Shown in pieces: positions 44,950 to 56,285 of a stretch of 64,000 bases of DNA (the stretch's first letter is position 1; each line of letters begins with the position of its first letter). The DNA lies in assembly GCF_014633365.1 (NCBI RefSeq), contig NC_068339.1, positions 30,699,316 to 30,763,315 on the forward strand. Reading direction: 5' to 3'. The translations under genes were made by a program, and so were the position numbers. This DNA is from Diospyros lotus (lineage: Eukaryota > Streptophyta > Magnoliopsida > Ericales > Ebenaceae). The notes beneath the pieces are model-generated. The model saw only the letters and a program-made list of their open reading frames with translations, did not search any database and was not told the origin of the DNA.

Positions 44950-45409
44950 TCCAATGGCTGAAATAAATCAGCCAAAAATCCACCCTCGCGCGCACAGCCC
45001 CCGCGCCTCGAACCCTCGCCCGCTGCCTGGCCGCCTCGTGCGCGACTGCTCGCGCCCGCACCAATCTTCAACCTATATACAACTTAAGCTATATTTGAAG
45101 TGATTTTTTTAGCCTTTTCCGCAATTCGCACCAGCACCCCCAAACTTTTATAAATCACACTCTCACCCCCTATATTAATTACACTAACACCTGGAACTTT
45201 CAAAAATTCACACAATTTGATTTATTTCAATTTTTTTCTTATTTCAGAAATTTTCTAAGATAATTAATTAATTATCCCAATTTCTTATTTCCTTAAAATC
45301 ACTTAATTTATTTTTATTTAATAACGAAAAGTTATTTTAATATTTCTTTTCAAATAAATTACCCCGATAATGAATAATTAAATAAATTCGCAATTTACGG
45401 GGCATTACA
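44950..45409 (-). repeat. Truncated 3' LTR of G1
   Basis: 460 bp, starts (minus) TGTAATGCCCCG. Homology to the 5' LTR stops sharply at TCCAATGGCTG (44950), where E3 sequence begins. Confidence 0.88.
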
Positions 45410-45468
45410 AATCCTCCCCCCCTTAAAAGAATTTCGTCCCCAAAATTCGTACCTGGCTAAGCAAATAT

Positions 45469-46847
45469 CTAAGGGTAAAGTCGCCTCATCTCCTCCTCTA
45501 GCTCCCAAGTAGCCTCCTCAGGGGTATGTCGCTGCCACTGGACCTTTACATAAGGAATCGTACGGTTGCGGAGCACTTTCTCTTTCCGATCCACGATACT
45601 AGCAGGCAACTCGGTGTATGACGCATCCTCTCGCACCACAAGTGGGTGATAATCAATAACATGCCCGGGATCTGCCACGTACTTGCGAAACATAGAGACA
45701 TGAAAGACATCATGTACGTGGGCTAACTGAGGGGGTAAAGCTAACCGGTAAGCCAACGATCTGACTCGCTCCAATATCTCGAACGGTCCCACATAGCGAG
45801 GACTCAACTTGCCAGATACTCCAAAGCGTCGAACACCCCTCATTGGCATGACTCGAAGGAACACATGATCACCCACATCAAACTCCAAATCCCGACGTCG
45901 TCTGTCAGCATAACTCTTCTAACGGTCCTAGCTGCCTTCATCCTAGCCCGAATCAACTGGATCTTCTCTGACGTCTGCTCTACCAACTCCGGTCCAAGCA
46001 ATGCTCGCTCCCCAATCTCGGTCCAGCAAAGCGGTGATCTACACGGTCGCACGTACAATGCCTCAAATGGTGCCATCCCAATACTGGCCTGGAAGCTATT
46101 ATTGTAGGCAAACTCCACTAGTGCCAGATGATCATCCCAGCTCCCATGGAAATCCAGTACACAGGCGCGGAGCATGTCCTCCAAAGTCCGTATGGTCTGC
46201 TCCGACTGCCCGTCAGTCTGAGGGTGGAAGGCTGTACTGAAAGTCAACTGGGTCCCCATAGCACTCTAAAATGCCTCCCAAAATCGTGAGGTGAACCGAG
46301 GGTCCCTGTCTGACATAATACTAGCTGGTACTCCGTGTAGTCTCACCACCTCATCAATATATAACTTGGCTAGTCGATGAATAGGATAGGTCTTCTTGAC
46401 AGGTAAGAAGTGTGCTGATTTAGTCAACCGATCGATAATCACCCATATCGAATCGTACCCCCGGCTAGATCGCGGCAATCCCGAGATGAAATCCATAGCT
46501 ATGCGCTCTCATTTCCACTCTGGCATAGATAAAGGTCGTAACAATCCCGCGGGCCTCTGGTGCTTAGCTTTGACTTGCTGGCACACTAAACATCGTGATA
46601 CAAACTCTGCTACGCTCCTCTTCATGCCGCTCCACTAATATTGACGCAGTAAACCCTGATACATCTTCGTCGCTCCAGGATGGATAGTATAGGGAGAACG
46701 ATGAGCCTCCTCTAGGATCCTTTGTTTGATATCATTGTCACTCGGCACACAAATCCGTCCACAGAACAATAGCAAGCCATCGTTCCTCTGGCTGTACCCC
46801 AATGGCCTAAATCTCTCCATATCAGCTATAATCTCGCCAAGCTCCAC
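45469..46847 (-). pseudogene. pol: G1 integrase with chromodomain-like C-terminus
   Basis: Zinc-binding region (EEAHRSPYTIHPGATKMY; HHCC continues with CLVCQQVKAKHQ). The catalytic core has D in MDFISGLP, D in SDRDPRF and E in DGQSEQTIRTLE. The C-terminal GPY/F-type region (GKLSPRYVGPFEIL) is followed by a chromodomain-like segment (VKVQWQRHTPEEATWELEE) that in this lineage is thought to guide integration to heterochromatin. Stops at 46635, near 46508 and at 46260 correspond to TGG-to-TAG/TGA and CAG-to-TAG changes; a frame break lies near 45890. Confidence 0.9.
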
Positions 46848-48970
46848 ATCCTGTCGCTGTCAATCACGAATCTGATCCTCTAGATCCGAATGGATACTCA
46901 TGGCAGCACAATAGAGTGTAGGATTATCTGATGCCACTGAGATGGTAAGGTCACTCATCTACTCCAGTAAGAACCACTCATGTACCATCATAGTTGCAAC
47001 TGATTCTCCACAACGACTCAATGCATCTGCAACCACATTAGCTTTACCTAGGTGATAGAGGATCTCACAGTCATAATCTTTAAGCAACTCTAATCAACGG
47101 CGTTGTCTCATATTAAGTTCCCTCTGTGAAAAGAGGTACTTAAGGCTCTTATGATCCGTGTAAATTTGGACTCTCTCACCATAAAGATAATGCCTCCAAA
47201 TCTTCAGGGCAAATACTACAACCGCTAACTCCAAATCATGGGTGGGATAATTCTCTTCGTGCCTCTTCAACTGTCTGGATGCATAGGCATTCACTCGGCC
47301 GTCCTGCATCAAAACGCATCCCAACCCTGCATATGAGGTATCATTGTATACAGTAAATAACTCACCACTCCTGGGTATCGTCAGTACTGGCGCCGAAGTC
47401 AAACGCCGCTTCAACTCTTAGAAGGATTTCTCACAAGACTCGTCCCAAATAAACATGATGCCCTTCCTTGTCAACTTCGTCAGAGGTGATGTAAGTCGTG
47501 CAAAGCCTTCTATGAACCGTCGATAATACCCGGCAAGGCCAAGGAAACTCCGAATCTCTGTCACTGTCATCGGTCTCAGCCAATCCATCACGGCTCTGGT
47601 CTTCTCTAGATCTACTGAGATACCCTCACCTGAGACCACGTGTCCCAAGAATTCAACTCGGGTCTGCCAAAACTCACATTTAGAAAACTTGGCATACAAC
47701 CGCCCCTCTCTAAGCTTTTGCAAAACCATGCTCAGATGCACCTCGTGTATCTCAGGGCTCGGTGAGTAGACTAGGATATCGTCAATAAAAACTGTGACAA
47801 AGGAATCCAGATATTCCTTGAATACTCTGTTCATCAGATCCATAAACACTGCAGGTGCATTGGTCAACCCAAATGGCATGACCACAAACTCATAATGGTC
47901 GTAACGTGTACGAAATGCGGTCTTCGCAATATCCTCATCTCTGACCCGCACCTGATGATAACCTAATCGCAAGTCTATCTTGGAAAACACCGATGCACCA
48001 CGCAATTGATCCAGTAAACCATCCACACATGGTAGGGGTACTTATTCTTAATTGTTACCTGATTAAGCTGCCAGTAATTTATACACAGTCGCATAAACCC
48101 GTCATTCTTACGCAAAAATAATTCTAGGGGCCCCCATGGCGATGTGCTCGGTCGAATAAACCCCATCTCCAAAAGATCTTGCAACTGCACCTTGAGTTCT
48201 TTCAATTCATTGGCAACCATACGGTAAGGAGTCTTCGAAATAGGCTGCGTACCTAGCATTAGATCGACTGCAAAATCAATCTCCTGGTGCGGTGGTAGTC
48301 CCGGCAACCCATCTGGGAACACATCTGGAAAGTCTTGCACCATAGGATAGGCAGCCAACTCCTTCTTCTCCCCAGCTATCACGGTCACAAATGTAAAATA
48401 GGCCTCACACCCACGTCGTATAAGCCTCTCGGCGTGCATAACCGATATCATCGGCGTAGTCACCACTGGCTTCACACCCTGATATGTAACAACTAGTCTC
48501 CCCGGGTGCTCAAACGAAATCACCTTCCGTCGACAATCAACTCGAGCATAGTGTCGTGAGAGCCAATCCATACCCAACAATAAATCAAAATCTTGAATTG
48601 CCAAAACAATAAGATCCCCTAAAAATACCTGGTCATGAATCCCTATCTTGCAATCCCTGACCACCTCACTTCCCATCAACACCATCCCTCCCGGTGTCGA
48701 AACAGACAAATCATATGGCAAGGGGTTACACGGGATCAGGATCTTATGCAACAGATGGGGTGCTATGAAAGAGTGGGTAGAACTTGTATCAAACAAAGCA
48801 CGTACATCATGACCATGGAAAGAAAGTATACCTTGCACCGTATCACTGCCCTCAGCTGCCTCGGCTGCTGTCACGGCAAATGCCTTCCCCTGCATCTGTA
48901 CCCTCTCTGTGGGCCCTGAGCGCTGTGCTGCTAGTAGAGATAATGGTGCTACTGGACCCTGCGCCCTCGG
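46848..48970 (-). pseudogene. pol: G1 protease, reverse transcriptase and RNase H
   Basis: The protease shows [12 protein letters not shown], with Ser where DTG/DSG usually has Gly. [34 protein letters not shown], a frame break near 48010, [26 protein letters not shown], catalytic [10 protein letters not shown] (FIDD), [18 protein letters not shown]. RNase [17 protein letters not shown] (first Asp region), [17 protein letters not shown] and [11 protein letters not shown]. Stops near 47415 (CAA-to-TAA) and 47094 (TGG-to-TGA) and others before 46848. D1 ends at its 5' side (48971). Confidence 0.9.
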
Positions 48971-50718
48971 TGTAAATCTAACCTTTAGATTTTTAAGTCG
49001 TTTGCGGATTCAAGCCGTCCAAGTGTCCGGCCTCTAACTTGTGATACGCGGCGCGCGTCCGTTGGCGAGGAGAGAGGAATGGGAGTGCTAGCTCCTTCTC
49101 CTAACAAGGCTTATGAATGGACGGGAAAATAATTGATTTTCAAGTCTTGAAAACCAACAAAATAAGAGGCATCATTTAGGCATCCCATAAAGGGCTATTT
49201 ATAAATAAGCAACCTCCTAGGGTTTTCCCAAACCCTAGGGGACATGGATTGGGCTAGCCCATTAATCCTAGTCCAACTAGAAATTAAAGTGGCCCAAATT
49301 CATTTATAAATATGTGGCCCAAATCTAATTCAAGCCCAAATAATTAATATTTAATATTTGGCCCAAATCTTATTTAGCCCAAATATAATATTTATTATTT
49401 AATATTTGACCCAAATCTAATTTAGCTCAAATATTTAATTTAATTTAATATTTGGCCCAAATACTTTATTTGGCCCAAGTATTAAATTAAGCCCAAATTA
49501 TTAAATTAGAAACTTCTTTCTAATTTAATCATTAAGTTAGAAACTACTTTCTAATTTAATCAATTGCTATTTTAGGAAACCTTTTCCTTTATGACGACCC
49601 CTCGTCATATCGACGTCATTACGTCTGTTTGTTCTTTTCCCGTGAGAACCTACGACGGCACAACTTCTTGCCGAAGTGTCCCACTTAACCATACGTCCGC
49701 TTTCCTAGTTTAAGCCAGGGACCGTGCCTATTGCGTATGACTCATTAGGCTCCCGAATATGTTGGCAATGTGTCGGTACGAACACATAAGACAAGATTGG
49801 CCTCTAGCAAGGTATCATGCCTACCCAATTATTCAGAAGGATTCATAATCCGTAAATAACCTTTCACGAGCATGGTTACCGTGTAATTCGATCCTCTCGT
49901 CAATGTATCCTATGTGATCTCAAGTTGGCAATGTGTTGCTTGATTATGATCACATAAGTCTTTCTTCGATTATCCGGATATCTACACTTAATAGAAAGTG
50001 AATCAATAACTCCTTATTGATCTCTTTCACCATGGCCATGGATTTAAAGTGAATATCCACCGAAGGCGCCTTAGATACATCATCCTCTATCAAGGGATAG
50101 ACGAGTCCCATCTTAGTTATGCACCCATCTCCATAAGCCTCACGATATGCCCAACGATCGCCCACGTGCAGCCTTTATCTAGGCCCATCGAAACGATGTC
50201 AAAGCATACCGGTCTTCTTATGAGATGACCGTGACAACCTCAGGTCCAAGGATTAGTTACACCCATCTCGTATGAGAATTCCATCAACATTTAACCAAAA
50301 TGGATTCTCATGGCGAGTCATGTCCAGTGACATGTTCTCCAACATTGGTCACCTATGTACTTGTCTAGGCATCCCCATGCCTATGGGTGTGAGTCCCCCA
50401 TTGCTATCACATAGCAAAAACATAGCACATACAAGTCTTACCGTAATTGTCAATGTCCATTCTTGACATTGCTACAACTTGGGACGTTTAATGATGTCTA
50501 GAAACTGTGATGCATCATCTCACATCTTTATAGATTATTCACAGTATACATCATATGGACTTCTATCTAGTTTCATTCGGTTATTACAATAATAACAAGA
50601 AACTAATAGAATGACTTCTTATGAATTTGAATAACTCTTTATTCAAATAATAACATGATTACAATTGTCAGTGTATAACATGCCCAATCTGATTGGGTCT
50701 AGAGCACCTACACTAACA
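48971..50718 (-). mobile_element. Solo LTR D1 of the C1 family, shortened
   Basis: 1748 bp matching the C1 LTR in opposite orientation: its high end is the complement of TGTTAGTGTAGGTGC, but about 120 bp of the distal LTR end are missing (it starts TGTAAATCTAACC). It is more diverged than D2. It lies between the gag zinc knuckle and the protease of G1. No clean target duplication is seen. Confidence 0.88.
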
Positions 50719-51744
50719 ATCCTGCCCTGTGGCCAGTGTAGCTGGTGAGGCCGGTGTAGCCGGTCTAGGCCCCGGTGGACAGTCCCTCTTCAAATGTCCT
50801 GACTGACCACAGTGATAACACATGTCCCGACGTACATCCCAGCACTGCCCCTGGTGTCTCTGCCCGCACTGCCGACACTGTGGAAGCCCTGAACTCTTAC
50901 TGCCAGCATCCCACTTCCTCTTCTTACTGCTACTCCCTGCGCCCTTCATGACTGACTAATCTGATTGAGCCTCCAATCGGTCCCTCTCCACTGCATGGGC
51001 CCGTTGGACTACCGTAGGAAAGTTGGGTGCCTCGATACCAGCCATGGCGTGGCGAATCTCTGGTCGTAACCCTCTCTGAAACTTGCTGACTCTGCGAGAC
51101 TCAGGGGTCACTAACTCTGGAGCATAACGAGATAATGCCACGAACTTAGTCTCGTACTGTGTGACTATCTTGCTCCCTTACTATAAGTCAATAAACTCGA
51201 ACACCTTCTACTCTTTGACCTAAGCCGGTACATAAGTCTCATTGAACGCCATGACAAACTGTGCCCATGTCGGGCCCCCATCACCATATCGTTGTCTGGT
51301 GGTCTCCCACCATCGCTCGGCATCTCCACGTAACAGAAAGGTCCCTAGTCGAACCCTATGGGCCTCTGCACAGCCTATAGATCGTAGGTACTTCTCCACT
51401 ACCAGTAGCCAATCCTCAGCCTCTGTCGCGTTAGCACCTCCACTGAACTTTGGCGGTCGTAGGGCCATAAAATATTTAAGTAATGCGGCACCAGAACTAT
51501 CCCCTACTCCCGGCGTACCTGAATGTGACGCTTGGGCCGTAGCGGTCCTACCATCATGACTGCGCTCCTGACGTAACTGTGATGCTGCTAGTACATCTAC
51601 AGCTCGTAAAATACTCACCAATGTCTCCTGCATATCCGGAGGCCCTGGCTGTCTCTCATCTCCTGCACCTGTCGCCGGTACCACAGGAGTAGGAACAAGA
51701 TGCCCTCTACCTCGTGCCGGCGGTCGTCCACGACGTGCGTCCAT
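50719..51744 (-). pseudogene. gag: G1 gag
   Basis: The start is taken at MDARRGRPPARGRG (51744), just inside the primer site, not the longer frame from 51795. Capsid core: LKYFMALRPPKFSGGANATEAEDWL, RLGTFLLRGDAERWWE, FVMAFNETYVPA. Then four stop codons where Gln codons are expected (51220-51180), the SRYAPELVTPESRRVSKFQRGL block, another stop at 50956 and the zinc knuckle CYHCGQSGHLKRDC (CX2CX4HX4C) preceded by a CXXC pair (CRQCGQRHQGQC). It is cut at its C-terminus by D1. Confidence 0.9.
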
Positions 51745-51865
51745 GAGTCCTACATAACCAAAATTAATTAGAACGCATTTCAAAATTAAGGACACGTCCT
51801 AACACTCTAACTCTACCTAACAACCTTGGTGTCCAGTTACTTGTCCCCCAAATTGACTCAATGAC

Positions 51866-51877
51866 GCTCTGATACCA
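51866..51877 (-). other. Primer binding site of G1
   Basis: The minus strand reads TGGTATCAGAGC next to the 5' LTR end (about 51879), complementary to initiator tRNA-Met. Confidence 0.9.
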
Positions 51878-51878
51878 A

Positions 51879-54800
51879 CATTATAAGCACCCCCGCCCGG
51901 ATATCCCAACCACCTGGTCTATCCGAACGAAAGCACTTACATAAGGGAAGAGAAATAGACATAAGACAAAAAATACCCTGGCATGCATACATGAGAAATA
52001 CAACAGCGAAAGCAAAAATGGTAAACATGCACGCCCACAAGTACCCTGCTGGAACAACGGTCATGGAGTAGATAAATATATACAAACCCTGTGCCAATAA
52101 ATAAAAGATACAAGGAACAACCCGGCATAGTCAAAAATAAAAGACAGAAGTGCTAACAAAATATCAGAGATGACGGGGGCAGCTAACTGTACACCCTACC
52201 GACACGGCTGGCTGCTAGGTGGCGCGGTCCTCGCCCTCGGCCTTTTCTTTACCCTTACCTGGAATGATGGAAAGCTAGGTGAGTCACAAGACTCAGCAAG
52301 TTATAAGAAAAGGAAGGCTGAACAGTAAATAGAGGAGATCACCCCAACACAGTCCTGCACGTACACACAAGCCATGTGACGCAACAATACAATAGTGCAG
52401 CATAATAACAACACATACCGGTCCTTGGGGCCCACATAAGACACCTGGCACCCAAGTCCCATACCAAGCTGTCGCTGCCCTATAAGGTAACATAGATCTC
52501 CAAAAAACCTGTGCGCACTGTCCCGGGTCGGTACTCCCATCACCCGTATCCATGTCGGTACTCCCGACACCTGAGCCATAGGCTCCCTCGGAACGATACT
52601 CCCGTCCGAGAACTAAATACTACCAGTAACCATGTAATGCACATAAATGCAATGGCATAATGAGCTGGAAGTAAAGCAAGATCGCTACGGGGTAAACAGC
52701 GTAGTTCAAAATTTTGAACTTACCCCGATCCCGGCGATTGGATCAACGTCGAAATTAAATCATTCACAAACAAATAAATAAATCTAACCTTTAGATTATA
52801 GAGTCGTTCGCGGATTCGAGCCGTCCAAGCGTCCGGCCTCTAACTCGTGATACGCGACACGCGTCCGTTGGCAAGGAGAGCGAAATAGGAGTGCTAGCTC
52901 CTTCTCCTTTGCGCGGCTTGTGTATGGACGGTAAAAGAACACCCACATTTCAAATCAATGCCAAAAGAAACGGGAAGAGTGAACGGCAATACGTTTTTCA
53001 ACTCTTAAAAAATGACACCAGAAACACTACTATTTTGGGCAACCCATAAAGCGATATTTATAGTGAAATATCCTAGGGTTTCTAAAACCCTAATGGATTG
53101 GGCTAACCCATTAATTCTAATTTAATTAGAATCTTAAGTGGGCTTATTCTAGTCCAACTAGAAATATAATTAAATGGCCCAATCCTTTTATAGGTTAAAT
53201 AAAATATTATGGCCCAAATCTAATTCAAGCCCAAATATATTTTATTTAATATTTGGCCCAAATCTAATTTGGTCCAAATATAATATTTAATATTTGGCCC
53301 ACATCTAATTTAGTCCAAATATTAACTTAAGCCCAAATATATTTTATTTCCTATTTGCCACTCCAACAAATAGAAAATTATTAAATTAGAAACTCCTTTC
53401 TAATTTAATTAATTGCCATTTTTAGGAAACTCTTTCCATTATGACGACTCCTCGTCATATCGACGTCATTACGTCTATTTGTTCTTTTTCTGTGAGAACC
53501 TACGACAGCAAAACTTCTTGCCGAAGTGTCCCACTTAACCATACGTCCACTCTCCTGGTCTAAGCCAGGGACCGTGCCTATTGCGTATGACTCATTAGGC
53601 TTCCGAATATGTTGGCAATATGTCGGTACAAACACATAAGACAAGATTGGCCTCTAGCAAGGCATCATGCCTACCCAATTATTCAGAAGGATTCATAATC
53701 CGCAAATAACCTTTCACGAGCATGGTTACAGTGTAATTCGATCCTCTCGTCAATGTATCTTATGTGATCTCAAGTATGGCGATGTGTTGCTTGATAACGA
53801 TCACATGAGTTTTCTTCTGTCTTCTGGATATCTTCACTTAATTAGAAAGTAAATCAATAACTCCTTATTGATCTCTTTCACCATGGCCATGGATTTAAAG
53901 TGAATATCCACCGAAGGCGCCTTAGATACATCATCCTCTATCAAGGGATAGACGAGTCCCATCTTGGTTATACACCCATCTCTATAAGCCTCATGATATA
54001 CCCAACGATCGCCCACATGCAGCCTTTGTCTAGGCCCATCGAAACGATGTCAAAGCATACCGGTCTTCTTATGAGATGACCGTGACAACCTCAGGTCCAA
54101 GGATTAGTTACACCCATCTCGTATGAGAATTCCATCAACATATAACCAAAATGGATTCTCATGGTGAGTCATGTCCAGTGACACGTTCTACAACATTGGT
54201 CACCTATGTACTTGTCTAGGCATCCCCATGCCTATGGGTGTGAGTCCCCCATTGCTATCACATAGAAAAAACATAGCACATACAAGTCTTACCGCAATTG
54301 TTAATGTCTATTCTTGACATTTCTACAACTTGGGACGTTTAATGATGTCTAGAAACTGTGATGCATCATCTCACATCTTTACAGACTAATCACAGTATAC
54401 ATCATATGGACTTCTATCTAGTTTCATTCGGTTATTACAATAATAACAAGAAACTAATAGAATGACTTCTTATGAATTTGAATAACTCCTTATTCAAATA
54501 ATAACATGATTACAATTGTCAGTGTACAATATGCCCAATCTGATTGGGTCTAGAGCACCTACACTAACAATAGCATCAACGTGATACATGGCGCCCATAC
54601 ATCCAGGCATCAGGCAATGCTCCGCCCATATAGTAAACCACACGCGATGCATATGCCCGTGATGGATGTAGCCTAACCAACCTAGAATGTCCGTGGCCAA
54701 GCATAACCAAATCATGATAATCCCATCATGCAGCCCGTACCCATGTGCAGACCAATCCATGCAATAAGAATAAAATGTAATCAGGCATGCTATAATCACA

Positions 54801-56062
54801 TAACGACATAGCTAGTCAACAGTGTTTGGCACCGGTCAACGGTCAGTGGATAGGAGAGACCAGCCGACGGCCTAAGATAGACCGTACGACAGTCACTCCG
54901 TCACCGAACAGCCGATCCTTGCCCCCACTGCTCAACCGCTCTAGCTATAAACAACAAAAAATCCAATAATAATACCCGAACAGCTAAGACCCTAGCCCCG
55001 GGTGAGTACGACATCATTCCCATAGGATTGGGGTGGTACACACCCCTGTAGGCAACCAACGAATAAAATCCTCAAAAACAGGTTAATAAATTAAATTTTT
55101 AAAACACACCGTTTAAAATCTCATAATTTATTAACAGCCGAAACAAGCGAAGAGAGGTCAAATAAATTGACAACGAAAGAATCGACAAGGTGGGTATGAA
55201 GAACTTGCCTTTACGAAGATATCCTTAAGCTTGTTTTGACCCAACGCAGTAAAAATTATAGAAACTGCAATATCCCAATTATTTGCCAAAATTAATAAAA
55301 TTGGACTCTAAAAGAAATTCTGACTGTACCGAATATTAATTACTAGCTTGGCTACATACCTGGCAAATTAAATCTTGAATTAAACTTGATTTAATCTGGA
55401 TTTTCAACCCAATTTCCCAAATTTCGACCTCGCGCACGCTGGTTTTTCTCCCAAATTTTGCTGCTGCTTCAATTGAAAAAGGGACTCCCGAAATCGAGCT
55501 TAAATTGGCCAAAAAATGAGCGGAGGAGGGGGCGCCACATGGCAGCGCTAGAGCGGCCGCTGGGGAGGCCACCGCCTCAATCGAAACGACATCGTTTCGA
55601 TGTCCAATGGCTGAAATAAATCAGCCAAAAATCTGCCCTCGCGCGCACAGCCCCCGCGCCTCGAACCCTCGCCCGCTGCCTCGTCGCCTCGCGCGCGACC
55701 GCTCGCGCCCGCACCAATCTTCAACCTATATACAACTTAAGCTATATTTGAAGTGATTTTTTTGGCCTTTTCCGCAATTCGCACCAGCACCCCCAAACTT
55801 CCATAAATCACACTCTCACCCCCTATATTAATTACACTAACACCCGGAACTTTCAAAAATTCACACAATTTGATTTATTTCAATTTTTTTCTTATTTCAA
55901 AAATTTTCTAAGATAATTAATTAATTATCCTAATTTCTTATTTCCTTAAAATCACATAATTTATTTTTATTTAATAACAAAAAGTTACTTTAATATTTCT
56001 TTTCAATTAAATTACCACAATAATGAATAATTAAATAAATTCACAATTTACGGGGCGTTACA
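51879..56062 (-). repeat. 5' LTR of G1, split by D2
   Basis: About 2.28 kb of LTR sequence (51879-52665 and 54570-56062) surround D2. No gene. A perfect inverted repeat ATCGAAACGA/TCGTTTCGAT lies at 55579-55600, and a GC-rich part with CGCGCG words at 55620-55710. The inner LTR end has lost its canonical CA. Confidence 0.88.
52666..54569 (-). mobile_element. Solo LTR D2 of the C1 family
   Basis: 1904 bp, from TGGAAGTAAAGC (complement of the C1 LTR end, first bases changed) to the complement of TGTTAGTGTAGG. It is inserted in the G1 5' LTR. Flanks TGAGC and ATAGC agree at three of five bases, so a decayed target duplication is possible. Confidence 0.9.
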
Positions 56063-56285
56063 GGCGAGATTACTAGAGAATTTTATCAGGATGTTGATGG
56101 GTTTATTCAATTTGTATCTACCCAAGAAAGTTTCATAAGACTAGAAGGAAAATTAAAGTGCCCTTGTATAAAATGTGAATATCTGAAGTTCAAATCAGTT
56201 AATGAGGTGAAAAGAGATATTTGCAAACATGGATTCATGAGGGTTATTATTACTGGACACATCATGGTGAAGAAGTGACAATAGT
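56063..56285 (+). pseudogene. CACTA transposase-associated domain fragment
   Basis: The plus-strand frame from 56063 gives VDGFIQFVSTQESF, then LKCPCIKCEYLKFKSV (CPCxKC motif), VKRDICKHGFM and, after a one-base frame change, GYYYWTHHGEE. This is the zinc-binding transposase-associated domain found at the N-terminus of plant En/Spm-like (CACTA) transposases. It is cut on the left by G1 and on the right by E4, so it is a remnant of the DNA into which both inserted. Recognised by motif, not by search. Confidence 0.75.

Larger units (their letters stand above)
44950..56062 (-). mobile_element. Chromovirus (Tekay/Del-like Ty3/gypsy) G1, 3' LTR truncated
   Basis: The 5' LTR (51879-56062, minus) begins TGTAACGCCCCG and is split by solo LTR D2. 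The 3' LTR keeps only its first 460 bp (44950-45409), matching 55602-56062. The initiator tRNA-Met type primer site is at 51866-51877 and a polypurine tract (TTTTAAGGGGGGGAGGATT) at 45410-45430. Gene order gag-PR-RT-RH-IN with a chromodomain-like end identifies a chromovirus. Solo LTR D1 splits gag from protease. Confidence 0.92.

Noticed and set aside
48971..54569. D1 and D2 as the two LTRs of one element
   Set aside because: The sequence between them (50719-52665) is G1 gag, primer site and LTR, and G1 pol continues outside D1; they are independent solo LTRs.
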